Shown here: positions 54,548 to 64,000 of the stretch, one piece after another
Layout of the letters: each line of letters begins with the position of its first letter
Position numbering within the stretch: the first letter of the stretch is position 1
NCBI RefSeq assembly: GCF_016808335.1
Contig: NC_053149.1
Location: forward strand, 58,705,922 to 58,769,921
Direction: 5' to 3'
Length of the DNA: 64,000 nt
Source of the DNA: Panicum virgatum
Taxonomy: Eukaryota > Streptophyta > Magnoliopsida > Poales > Poaceae
Notes under the pieces: model-generated
Seen by the model: only the letters and a program-made list of their open reading frames with translations
Databases searched by the model: none
Told to the model about the DNA's origin: nothing
Translations under genes and position numbers: made by a program

Positions 54548-56544
54548 ATGAACCAGGCAACACCGGGCGCCGTCACCGAGTCGGCGGAGCTGGTCCTGCC
54601 GTTGCTGCCGCCGCGTGACCTCGCCACCGCGGCATCCGCTTGCCGCGCCCTCCGCGCGGCCGCGGCCGCCGTCACCACGCGCCGCGCCGCCGACGCGGCA
54701 CGAGGCCTGGAGCCGCTCCCCATCCCGTTCCACAACCGCGTCGACTCGAAGCCCTATGCCTACTTCCTCTACACACCCTTCTCCCTCGCCCGGCTGTCTC
54801 CCAGCGCCTCCTCCTCCGGCGCTCAGCCGTGGGGTGGCGCCTGGGCCCGGCCGCCTGTCCCGACCTGGCCCCGCCCCAGCCTCGACGGCTTCACATCTGC
54901 CGTGTGCGGGTGCGCGTGCGAGGCAGGGGAGTGCGGCGGTCCCCGGTGCGCCTGCGCCGATGCGGAGGCCGACGCGGCCGGCTCGGGCCCGGAGGGCGGG
55001 ATGGGGAGCCTCGGCGAGTGTGGCGATGGGTGCGCGTGCGGGCCTTCGTGCGGGAACCGGCGGACGCAGCGCGGCGTTGCGGTGCGGCTCCGCGTCGTGC
55101 GCCACCTACAAAAGGGGTGGGGGCTGCACGCAGCGGAGGCCCTCGATCGCGGGCAGTTCGTCTGCGAGTACGCAGGTAAAGCAGAACCCCGTCCCCTTCT
55201 CGGCTTCTCTGCTCCCAAATCCTGACGAACACTGGATTGCCAAAGCCCCAGAATGGGCGATAGCGTATCAACGCACACGCACACCAGAATAAGAAGAGCC
55301 ATGCCTTTTCTTTTTATATTTTTTGCTAAGCGGCCATTCTTGAATATAGATAGGACTTAGTAATTTACATGCTTAGGATTGATGCACAAGTTCTGAGAAG
55401 AATAGTCTTACTGTTACTTGTCTGTTGTGTCTTCTCTCAACATCTCAGACTCTCAGAGACACAGCACTATTACCTGTCCGTGTGCTTTCAGTTCGTTGTG
55501 TATTTGTTCCCTTGCATTGGTTGTGTTTGTGTCAATGCTGGAAATACACAGATTTATTTGAGTACATTCTTAGAGGCCAAGCCCATTGTACCAGTGCATT
55601 CATGTCGAAAACATTTGCAGTTTGGTAGATTAGTAGCCTTTGATAAAGGACTAAATGAATCATGCCTTTTGGGTCTAAGATGCTTTTGAAATAAGCTGAC
55701 TAGGTAATTTCTAAAAGAGTTCATATCTAAATAAAAATTTGGTACTAGAGCAGGTGCACCAACTCTACAAAAACTATACTTCACGGATGCTTTTTTTTTT
55801 GTGCTCACAGGATCACTGACTTCGTGTGCCCTGCACAGCTGCTGGCCTATAGGCTCGAGGAGTTGTTTTGTTTTGGTCAGGACTTAGGTGTGTTTATGTT
55901 TGGCTTGTATAAGAGTAGCATGGTTAGTTGGTGACTAGATCGTCTCATTTTCAGAATAGCATGCTTGTATGCTAATTAGTTGGAAATATAGTATAGACTT
56001 TATTGTAGGAATTACTTGAGGGCCGATAAAACACAATACACTTGGTTTCCTTTTTTTTTCCTCGATTTCGGTTTGCATTGATATATAACTGTTGATGTTG
56101 ACAAACTAAAGTCTCTTGAGCTTACTTTCGTAGTCATCTTGTATTTGAGCTGTAGGTGAGTTTTTGACAACCGAAGAAGCACGGAGGCGGCAGAGGATAT
56201 ACGATGAACTTGCCTCTGCCGGTAAGCTTGCTCCTGCACTCATTGTCATTCGAGAGCACCTGCCTTCTAGAAAAGCATGCCTAAGAGTCAACATTGATGC
56301 AACCAAAGTGGGAAACGTGGCTCGCTTCATCAACCATTCATGTGATGGAGGCAACCTGCATCCTGCCCTGGTGAGGAGCTCCGGTTCGTTGCTCCCAAGG
56401 CTCTGCTTCTTTGCTGGCAGAGATATTGCAGAAGGAGAGGAGCTCACCTTCAGTTATGGGGATGCTAGGGTTAGGCCGAAGGGTTTGCCGTGCTTTTGTG
56501 GAAGCTCGGGTTGTTGTGGTGTACTTCCTTCAGAAGAAACTTGA
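54548..56544 (+). CDS. SUVR3: SUVR3-like histone-lysine N-methyltransferase (SET domain)
   Basis: Predicted to transfer methyl groups from S-adenosylmethionine to histone H3 lysine (SUVR class, H3K9-type) in chromatin. Exons 54,548-55,175 and 56,156-56,544 join in phase (EYAG|EFLTTEEARRRQ) for 338 residues. The N-terminus has an F-box-like helix set (LVLPLLPPRDLATAASACRA). The Cys-rich pre-SET runs from about residue 118 (VCGCACEAGECGGPRC; CGDGCACGPSCGNRRTQRG). SET follows with GWGLHAAEALDRGQFVCEYA, the AdoMet/catalytic motif RFINHSCDGGNL and GEELTFSYGD. The post-SET CFCGSSGCCG supplies the last zinc ligands. ELTFSYG differs from the usual ELTFDYG by Asp to Ser. The intron is 980 bases. The start at 54,548 is the first in-frame ATG of the open frame. 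Confidence 0.93.
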
Positions 56545-57399
56545 GAGCTGATGCCACCATCTGTAATGCTTTCCAAACGAGTTTTATTGTACCACTGCCT
56601 TTGACAGAACATTGGCTTGAGAAGAAATTCCATAGCACATTCTTTTGCTCATACCGTAATATGTGCAACAAAGGATTAATGAGTCAGATTTTGGTGAAGA
56701 ACATGTTCGCAATGTGATTCGTTTTGGCCGTTGGACACGCGTTTCCTGCTTACAATTGCTTGGCAGACCCTTTGACTGTTAATGTTCTTCTGCAGAAGGC
56801 TGGCACGAGAGAGCCAACATCTCTCCTCCGTCTGATGCCTCCAGCCAAAACAGACTCCTATTTCCCTTTCCGTTTCTGCTTTTCCAAGAACTCTTTGATT
56901 CTTGTCGGGAACCTCTGGGGGTTTCTGCTAACATGGATAAGAAAGGTCTCTTGATTTCTGTATGGCCTGCATGAGGTGTGAGTGTGTGACTTGTGAGTTG
57001 TGACTGGGTAGGCCTGCAATGCCGTCGTTTCGGGAGGATCAAGAATTTGGACTTGAGACCAATGTGCAGGTTTCAATGTTTTGGTGAAGAATCCGAAAGA
57101 CACGAGCCGCACTCGGCGCCACGTCGGAGGGACCTCAAAGTTCCAAACGGCAAACGTCTTCGAACTCCGAAACGGGCGGCTCAAAGTTCCCGCCCCGTGA
57201 AATCCGCAGGCGCCGACCCGCGCGAGCAGCGTGCACCCACCCCGAGCGACTCGGAGCTCATAAATCTTGCGTGCCCGCCCAACGAGCAGAGCAGCAGCTA
57301 GCGCGCCGTCATTGCGCGCCCCATCTGCCGCGATCCGCCAGTGCTCGACCGCCCGCGCCGTCCTCCTGAGCTCCTTGCCCCGCGCGCGGGTGCACATGC
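56545..57399. other. Intergenic, 3' flank of SUVR3-like and promoter of LBD gene
   Basis: AT-balanced up to about 57,080, then sharply GC-rich. A TATA-like TCATAAATCT at about 57,256 lies some 140 bases before the LBD start codon and may be its core promoter. No coding sequence supported. Confidence 0.5.
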
Positions 57400-58207
57400 A
57401 TGTCGCGCGCGATGCAGCCGCCCGGCAAGCGCGCGGGCGCTGCTGCGCCCGCCGCGGCGCCGGGCCTGGCCCACGCGCAGGCTCGGGCCGCGGAGGAGGC
57501 GCCGCCCGGGGAGCCCGGGGCGCCGTGCGGCGCGTGCAAGTTCCTGCGGCGGCGTTGCGTGCCGGGGTGCGTCTTCGCGCCGCACTTCGGGGGCGGCGGC
57601 GTGAGGGAGCACGGGGCCGGCGCCGGCGCCGGCGCGGCGCAGTTCGCGGCCGTGCACAAGGTGTTCGGCGCCAGCAACGTGGCGAAGATGCTGTCGCGTG
57701 TGCCCGTGGCGCTGCGCCGGGACGCGGCCAGCACCGTCTGCTACGAGGCGCAGGCGCGCATCGCCGACCCCGTCTACGGCTGCGTCGGCACCATCCTTGC
57801 CCTCCAGCACCAGGTTAATACTAGCACCACGCCATCCTGATACATCCACTGCACGCACAGCGCCGCCCACCAAGATCCAAGGATATCTTCTGTGTACTAG
57901 AGTGAGAAAAGATGCTTCTTCTAACCAGATCTCTACACGACAACAGGTAGCCCTCGTCCAAGCCGAGCTTTCCATCGCGCAAACCGAGCTCCTCAACCGG
58001 AGGCTGTCCCTGGCAACGGTGAATCCTGCGTACTCCGCCGCGTCGTCGCCGACGAGCCAAATGGTGAACTGCATAGAGATCGAGCCCGCGGGGAGGGGCT
58101 TGCCGCCGCCTCTCCTGCCATCGCATCAGCCGCAGCGGGGAGGGGAACAGGACGGCGGCGGGAGTCCAACCATGGACGTTTTCTCGCATGACGTCTTGGG
58201 GAAATAA
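57400..58207 (+). CDS. Class I LOB-domain (LBD/ASL) transcription factor
   Basis: Plant-specific DNA-binding protein acting in the nucleus in organ boundaries, lateral or crown root initiation, or secondary growth. Exons 57,400-57,813 and 57,947-58,207, GT-AG and phase 0, give 224 residues. Residues 1-42 are an Ala/Pro-rich leader. The zinc-like C block [15 protein letters not shown] (CX2CX6CX3C) begins near residue 48. The GAS block is [17 protein letters not shown]. The coiled-coil LX6LX3LX6L lies in [12 protein letters not shown] plus [15 protein letters not shown] and spans the splice junction, as is usual in the family. The C-terminus is Pro/Gly-rich. The class I fit comes from the coiled-coil. 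Which LBD subgroup is unclear. ATG at 57,400 is preferred; 57,412 (MQPPGK) is also possible. Confidence 0.92.
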
Positions 58208-59331
58208 TAGAAATTCTTGTAACCGCAATTTATTACTTTTCATGTGTATTTTAGATTTTTGTTTTGTATGCATCCAACTCACAAGAATATTGTTGTCGAA
58301 ATGCAACTGACTGTAGTCGACTTATCTTTGGAGATGCAAATTGACCATTTTTTTACTGTCCAAATTGACCATTATATCCCTGCCAGTAAGTAATAACAAT
58401 CACGTCCACAATTTCATCAATTATTCGGCATAGTGCTCCTACGAAACAGCACATGTACGGTTGCAAAAGGAGCCAAGGTCCAATGCAAATATGCAATGCA
58501 TCGCCGTCTGGAAAACTAATGGATTTGACACATCAACACGATGTCGGATCCATCCGCTTGTGCCGCTGCACAAATAAAACTTAGAAACATTAACGGGAAT
58601 AATTGTTTTATATACAGGGAAATTATGATAATTATCTCGTCCTTTTATTATTTATTGCTAGCTCTTATTTCAGGACTACCCTGTTATTATTTATTGCTGG
58701 CTCTTATTTTAAGTACCTGTGTTTTCTGAAAAAATTATGCTTCGCAAATTTGCTACTTGTAACATTGATATTGTAGAATTAATCAAAAGATACATACTAG
58801 TCGACGGGAATAATTTCATATGTTTGGAGTTCCAATTCTACCATGTGAACGTTACAAATGGCAAAATTGCAAAGCGTGTTGTTTGGAGTGGAGTCCTATA
58901 ATTGTAAATTTCTTGTGTTCGCTCTTCACATACTCTCCTCTCCCTTCACAAGAAACAATCCATAACATATACTATTTCCATTTATAAACATAAAACCTTC
59001 TAACTTTTGAAATTTATTCCCTACGAGTATAAGAATTTTTATATCCACCAAACCTAACCCCGTACATCGATTTATTTCTTTTCATGCACCAATCAAAAGC
59101 TGTTAGCCTTGAATGTTCCCATTAAAATTCCCGAGGTTTGATTTTTTTTTTGTTTTGAGATTTCCGCAGGTTTGATTTGAAAGGACATAAGATCTTTCTC
59201 TCCTAAAAATCCCACAATTCTTTTCTTTTGATTTTTTTTTGCAGAATTCTATTTGTAGACGGAGAGAGAAAAGACCTGAAGCTAACTGTCAGTGAGATGC
59301 TCTTGGTCTTGGAAACGTTTGCGGTTCTCGT
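58208..59331. other. Intergenic, AT-rich, no gene seen
   Basis: There is a short direct repeat of TTATTATTTATTGCTGGCTCTTATTT type at about 58,645-58,710. 59,130-59,300 resembles 62,066-62,215 (GGTTTGATTTGAAAGGACAT; CCCACAATTCTTTTCTTT), so it is part of a dispersed repeat. No coding sequence supported. Confidence 0.45.
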
Positions 59332-59346
59332 AATCATCCGACCCAG

Positions 59347-60630
59347 CTGGATGATGCCTCCCCAAGGTGCTCGATGGACGATGTCTGAATTGTCTTTTCT
59401 TCAAGCATCGGGTTGTTTCGTGTCGTCAGCCGTCGCGGTGCCTGCGTTACCACAGCCTTCGGCACCGTGCCAAGGACTGCTTGCGGCCTTGTCGCTCGCC
59501 ACTTTGCTCGGGTCAGCCTCAGCTGGGCGGTCGTGTCGTTCCTGCAGGGTCTGGGCATGATCGCCCTCCAGCCTCGGACGACCGGCCGTTGCCGATGGCT
59601 GCTGCTACTGATGGTGGCCTTGACCTCACGCTCACTGCCACCGATGCCTTGGCCGTGGTTGCTTTGGCTGCGGCCAAATCAGCAATCATGGATGTGCTTC
59701 GCATCGAGGAGGACGACTTCACCCTCGGGCCTGTTTCCCCGAGTTGTTCGTGGCCACCTTCCGGTCTCAGGAGTTCCGAGATCGTGCTTTTTTGCGGTGA
59801 GTATTTCCCAGGAGAGGCCATTGCTTTCCGGTGCTCTGCTGGGGCACTCTGGGGCTGCCACACCCGTGACGCCTGTGGAGGTGCCGCCCGAGGTGGCGCC
59901 GCCTGTGGAGGTGCCTTCTTCGGTCGAGGTGGTGCCGGCTGTGGAGGCGCCTTCTTCGGCCGAGGTGGTGCCGGCTGTGGAGGTGCCACCTTCGGCCGAG
60001 GTGATGCCGACTTCTGAGGAGGCTACCGGCACAGTCGGGGTGGCGGAGGACGGCAATTCCGCAGTCTTGGAGGACTTCATCAGCAAAGTTACAAAGAATA
60101 CCCCGCCGCCTCCTATGGACAAGCCGCCTCGTCGCCGTCGAGTTGACCCTGTTCACGTTGACGCGTCTCCTCAGCTTCCTTCGTCCACTGCCAAGCCTTG
60201 GACCCTCTCTCGGCGTCAAGCCAGCACAGCGAGGGGCGGTGCTCCTGATGCGCCGACTCGGTGAGGTTGGCGCGCCTTTGCCCTTGGCGGCTTCGGCAAA
60301 GCAAGCGGTGGAGAAACTCTTTCGCGAAGGACCTTCGCCGCATCACATGGACGCGTTGCATGACATACTTTCGATGTTGAAGAATAAGAGCAAGAGCTCT
60401 TCCTCCATGAGATGGAGCGTTGACTGAGGGCTACGCTTAGAGTCAGTCGTTTAGGTTGTGTGGGATATGAGTAGTTCATGTTGGAGTTTCTCTTTCGGGT
60501 TGTGTTCAGCTGGCTTGCCGGCTTGTGTCCATCTGGAGTCCGGTCTATTTGGGTTGTAACCGAACACTGTACTAATTTCTTCAACGTCTTAATACAATGA
60601 TACGCTGCGGGCGTATTCTAGAAAAAAAAA
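59347..60630 (+). mobile_element. 5'-truncated LINE retrotransposon
   Basis: The 15-bp target duplication AATCATCCGACCCAG lies at 59,332-59,346 and again at 60,629-60,643, the second directly behind a poly(A) tail. The 3' end AATACAATGATACGCTGCGG...CTAGAAAAAAAAA is, from memory, typical of grass LINEs. The body keeps a zinc-knuckle-like frame (GRCLNCLFFKHRVVSCRQPS) from 59,372 and a run of VEVPPSAEVV repeats. No endonuclease or RT is left, so only an ORF1-like part was copied. Confidence 0.85.
59880..60010 (+). repeat. Short tandem repeat inside the LINE ORF
   Basis: About four copies of a 30-base unit GTGCCGGCTGTGGAGGCGCC/TTCTTCGGCC encode alternating VPAVEAPSSAEV-like peptides. It is in-frame repetition within the ORF1-like region. 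Confidence 0.7.
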
Positions 60631-60643
60631 TCATCCGACCCAG

Positions 60644-61452
60644 ATATACGGGCGCACTCTTCACTTCCATCTTGGCTGTAACCTCTACGACTCTGATTCA
60701 CGTTTTCCTTGGCTGCGTTCACTTTCAGTTCAGCGACCTTGAGGGGGGATGTATTCTTGAGAGAGAGATGGGATCGATCAGCAACTGATGAACGCTGAGG
60801 CCTTTTTCCCCCCTTTTTGAGTTTTCTCTTCTGCTTGGATATCAGGATATGCTCTCCCTAAACTCTAATTTAAGTGAGATACGACGCTAAAACGATGGAT
60901 CTTTGCTCCTTTGGCGACGCAATCGGACTGGGGCCATGTTCCTGAATTTTTCAAAAAAAATTGTCATCGTCAAAATGAGAACATGAAGAGGCTATCTGCG
61001 GAATGCCCCATGCTCATGGAAGAGGACGAAAACGGCGCCTGGCCGGCCCCACTCTGTTTCAGCCATCCGCCGGCGAGTTGAGCGTCCCCCGCCAAACAAG
61101 AGCCCGACCACCGCTTGGCCACCGGTACTGGGAGATGCGGAGAGCACCTGTCGCCACGCCGGCGTAGCGAGCGACGCGACCGGACAGGGAGAAGAGGGAC
61201 ACAGCGCCGGAGCAGGAGGGAGCGTGGCAGGGAAGGGCAGGCACGCAGGAAAAGAGGAGAGAGAGGAGGGTAGAACAGGGTGAGGAGCGCAAATCCATTG
61301 ATGACGTCGAGGCAATCTGCCAACCGTCGCCGTTGCCGGAAGGAAAGGGGAAGACGACGATGGGAACGCGGAGGACGGTAGAATTACTATTTTGCAAACA
61401 ATCAGGCTGAGAAGGGGTTTTCTGTAAGAAAAATCGGATCGTGAATTCGTGA
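60644..61452. other. Intergenic, no gene seen
   Basis: 61,000-61,380 is GC-rich with open frames on the minus strand (for example from 61,469). None shows a recognisable motif or splice structure. Confidence 0.4.
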
Positions 61453-61454
61453 TA

Positions 61455-61724
61455 CTCCCTCCGTTCCAAATTTTATAAGTCGTTTCTAAAATTTTGGAGA
61501 GTCAAAATTTTCAAGTTTGATCAAAATTCTATAACAAGATAATAACATTTATGATACCAATTAAATATCATTAGATTCTTTGTTAGCTATATTTTCATAG
61601 TATATCTATTTGATGTCATAAATCTTTGTGTTTTTCTCTATAATTTTGGTCAAACTTTGAGATGATTTGACTCTCCAAAATTATTAGAATGACTTATAAT
61701 TTTATAATTTGGAACGGAGGGAGT
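61455..61724. mobile_element. Stowaway-type MITE (Tc1/Mariner)
   Basis: 270 bp beginning CTCCCTCCGTTCCAAA and ending TTTGGAACGGAGGGAG (terminal inverted repeats), flanked by TA on each side (61,453-61,454; 61,725-61,726). The AT-rich middle is largely self-complementary (TTTTGGAGAGTCAAA / TTTGACTCTCCAAAA). Confidence 0.9.
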
Positions 61725-62249
61725 AGATAATAACCACGACCCCATTCAGGGTGCTTTGTGTAAAAATATGGACCGATTAATAACTGCGATCCATTGTAGG
61801 AGGTTTATATTAAATTTTGGATCGTAATTATTATTCACGGTCCATTTCAGTGGCTTTCTGTAAACGCTATTTTCAAGGGTCTCTTAGAAAAGACTCAAAA
61901 GAGTGAAACCCGTCAACGAGCTCCATCTCCGCCGGCCACCGCCGCAACGACCTCACCGTCGCCGCGGCGGCTCTGGCCACCACGTATCCGCTACATCGAT
62001 TAGGTCGCATCCATGCGCCTAGAGAACTCGCGTGTTTTCCCAACCTCAAAGCCTTGAATGTGCCTATCAAAATTTCCAAGGTTTGATTTGAAAGGACATA
62101 GATCTTTCCTCCTACAAATCCCACAATTCTTTTCTTTGAAAAAAATCACAGAACTGAAAATCCTATTTGCAGGTGAAGAAAAAAAAACATAAGCTAACTT
62201 ACATGGAGATGCTCTTGGAGACTCGCATGATAAAGATACGGGCGCACTC

Positions 62250-62446
62250 CAAAATTAAATAGAGAGTGTCCCGCATAAATACGAAAGTGTTTTCTCTGCA
62301 GTTCAAAATTAAATGAGGGTGTCCCACATAAATACGTAAGTGTCAAAAATTAAATGAGGGTGTCCCACATAAATACGTAAGTGTTTCCTCTGCAGTTCAA
62401 AATTAAATAAGGGTGTCCACATAAATACGAAAGTGTTGCCTCTGCA
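62250..62446. repeat. Tandem repeat, about four units
   Basis: The unit contains AAAATTAAATGAGGGTGTCC, then CACATAAATACGTAAGTGT, then TTCCTCTGCAGTTC, about 53 bases. The third unit lacks the TTCCTCTGCAGT part. Units differ by single bases. Confidence 0.8.
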
Positions 62447-62579
62447 CTACCGACACCGTAGAGGGACTCTTTCACTAACATACGAGCCCACTGCATCGGG
62501 GCCCATGAGTCAATGGGACAAGTCCTTCTGGTACTGCAAAGCAGGTTCGTCCCATAAACACTAGCGCTGAAAAAAAAAG

Positions 62580-62705
62580 CTTGTAACTCGTAGCTAGCTC
62601 GGCTCGGCTCAACTCGACTTTTGTCAACGAGCTGAGCCGTGCTAGCAGTTTTGCTCGTTAATTTAACAAGGCAGCTCAAGCTAGCTTGGGAGCTGCTCGC
62701 GAGCC
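62580..62705. repeat. GAGCCGAGC/GAGCTCG-rich repeat, copy 1
   Basis: CTCGGCTCGGCTCAACTCG and AGTTTTGCTCGTTAATTTAAC recur in similar order at 63,490-63,620 (GAGTCGAGCCGAGCTG, AGTTTTGCTCGTTTGCTTAAC). Both look like pieces of one dispersed DNA-transposon-type repeat. Confidence 0.5.
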
Positions 62706-62787
62706 AAATAAGCCGAAACACAAGGCAGAAGCAGATCGACCAACCAGCCCAATAAGAGTACATGGCAATCGGCCAACCCTAACGACA

Positions 62788-63052
62788 GCCTGTTCGGCTG
62801 GTGGGAATTGGCTGGGCTGATCAACCCAGCCATCCAGCGGTCCACCAGCAGCCGAACGGATGTGCGCCCAGCCCAGCCATCCAGCAGTCCGCCTGCAGCC
62901 GAACGGATGTGCGCCCAGTGCGAGTTCAGAAGAAGCGAACTTCCTTGATGTGTACATGTTCTTCACAAACAGCCGTTCGGTGGTTGTGGTGCGTATGTGA
63001 CTGGGCTGATCGAACCAGCTAGCCCAGCCAATTCCTACCAACCGAACAGGGC
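62788..63052. mobile_element. MITE-like element with CCTGTTCGG ends and internal 47-bp duplication
   Basis: The left end CCTGTTCGGCTGGTGGGAAT, then TGGCTGGGCTGATC, matches the reverse complement of the right end (CCTGTTCGGTTGGTAGGAAT, then TGGCTGGGCT). Two 47-bp units (CATCCAGC.GTCC.CC.GCAG, then CCGAACGGATGTGCGCCCAG) lie at about 62,831 and 62,878. A target duplication was not resolved. Confidence 0.65.
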
Positions 63053-63479
63053 CATACTGTGGTGCCTGTCGTGTGCTTTCTCTACACCCCCTCCCGCTTG
63101 TCTAAGCGCCGCCATGCCGGCACGGGCGACGGCGCGGACTCGGGGTCGAGTCTTCTCCATCTCCTTCCTTGACTTCTATATGTCGCGTGCCGCAGTGGTG
63201 GCTGCATCCTCTCTGTACCATCTCCGTGGCATGGACATGGGCGCGTGACCTCGCGTAACTCGCCAGCTCCCGCTGTGGCCACACACCTCCGCGCAAACAG
63301 GCAAGCTACCTGCAGTTCTTCTCTATCCAATCAAAGATGCAAGCACTAGCTCTTTTTTCTTCCTCGTCTGATTTCCCTTTTCTAATCGAGAGCAAGGCAG
63401 CAGCAACAGGCCAGGCCAGCAATCACATTTGCACTGTTCGCCGGACCTTATCAGCCTTCAGCCCTCTTCTGCTGTTCGT

Positions 63480-63625
63480 ATGTTGAGCTCGCAAGCTGAA
63501 ACGAGACAGCTCGGGTTTTTCACGAGTCGAGCCGAGCTGTAAGTTTTGCTCGTTTGCTTAACGAGCCGAGCCGAGCCGAGCCAGCTCGAAATCATGACGA
63601 GCTGATGCGAGCCGAGTCGAGCCCT
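63480..63625. repeat. GAGCCGAGC-rich repeat, copy 2
   Basis: It shares the AGTTTTGCTCGTT.....TAAC core and flanking CGAGCCGAGC runs with 62,580-62,705, in the same direction. It lies just upstream of the DRB gene's 5' region. Confidence 0.5.
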
Positions 63626-63830
63626 AGAAACACCACCCACGACATCTCACATCTCCCTCCTTGAAAGCGTGAAGGGACGACGGCGGAGAGGACAGAGGCG
63701 AGGCGAGGCGAGGCACCCACCCAACACTCGTGAGTCCAATCGAATCGAGCCCCGAGCAATTCTCAGCAGCAGCGAGGAACCCTAATCACTTCAGGCGGAG
63801 CATAGGCTAGCGAGCAGATCGCGCTACAAA

Positions 63831-64000
63831 ATGTTCCGGTCGCGGCTGCAGGAGATGTGCCAGCAGCGGCGGTGGGCGCCGCCGGTGTACGAGCACACCC
63901 GCGAGGGCCCCGACCACTCGCCCCTCTTCCGCGCCACCGTCCTTGTCCATGACGAGAAGTTCAGCTCCCCCGACGAAGGAGCGCGGTCGACCAAGGAGGC
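63831..64000 (+). CDS. Double-stranded RNA-binding protein (DRB family), 5' end only
   Basis: The open frame from the ATG at 63,831 starts MFRSRLQEMCQQRRWAPPVY, then EHTREGPDHSPLFRATVLVH, and is still open at the window end (56 full codons). This is the first half of a dsRNA-binding motif: helix 1 (LQEMCQQRRW), then the conserved Y....EGP.H...F.A.V strand. Plant DRB proteins pair with Dicer-like enzymes in small-RNA processing. Similarity is closest to the HYL1/DRB group by pattern, but the subgroup cannot be named from one half motif. The 170 bases before the ATG are free of in-frame ATGs and probably 5' UTR. Confidence 0.85.
   Translation, partial: MFRSRLQEMCQQRRWAPPVYEHTREGPDHSPLFRATVLVHDEKFSSPDEGARSTKE

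Noticed and set aside
54344..55105. 253-codon minus-strand open frame
   Set aside because: Antisense shadow of the first exon of the SUVR3-like gene, caused by GC-rich codons.
57298..58074. 258-codon minus-strand open frame
   Set aside because: It overlaps the LBD gene on the opposite strand, has no motif and crosses the LBD intron.
61059..61469. 136-codon minus-strand open frame
   Set aside because: Begins at the edge of the Stowaway MITE, lacks motifs and homology by eye. Composition is enough to explain it.

Overview
The window is nuclear DNA of a grass (Poaceae, probably panicoid). The evidence is split genes with GT-AG introns, GC-rich first exons, and many grass-type transposons (Stowaway, Tourist, hAT and CACTA elements, Ty3/gypsy and copia-like LTR elements, Mutator-like, LINE, a SINE remnant). 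I see no bacterial operons, CRISPR arrays or rRNA. The species cannot be fixed by reading alone.

Layout. (1) 727-9610, minus: 16 exons of a UBP12/UBP13-type ubiquitin hydrolase (MATH + USP), whose 3' part lies beyond the left edge. Its introns carry a young 1.8-kb non-autonomous LTR element (4314-6094) and a SINE tail. (2) About 11.6-39.7 kb: a decayed cluster of duplicated genes. At least six pieces belong to a one-TM, LEA2/NHL-like family (11.66, 14.89, 20.3, 20.5, 27.5/34.0 and 39.7 kb). Two copies of an unrecognised multi-span membrane protein accompany them (23.2-24.1 kb broken; 37.24-38.35 kb open over four exons). Several copies were split by transposons with visible target-site duplications, including a complete but dead 6.1-kb Ty3/gypsy element at 27,893-34,002. 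(3) 39.9-50.9 kb: nested transposons. These are a gypsy-type LTR with a coiled-coil internal region, a Mutator-like transposase pseudogene (minus), and a 1475-bp solo LTR with ACTAT duplications. (4) 51.1-58.2 kb: a compact island of intact genes, all plus strand: TFIIF beta subunit (268 aa, 6 exons), SUVR3-like SET-domain methyltransferase (338 aa, 2 exons), and a class I LOB-domain factor (224 aa, 2 exons). (5) 58.2-63.8 kb: mostly repeats (5'-truncated LINE, Stowaway MITE, tandem repeats). (6) 63,831-64,000, plus: the first codons of a double-stranded-RNA-binding (DRB) protein, cut by the right edge.

The intact genes are housekeeping or regulatory and need not act together: ubiquitin removal, Pol II initiation, histone H3K9-type methylation, organ-boundary or root transcription control, and small-RNA processing. 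The least described material is the duplicated LEA2-like plus membrane-protein cluster. Exon limits were read by eye from splice sites, reading phase and family similarity. No database search was run.
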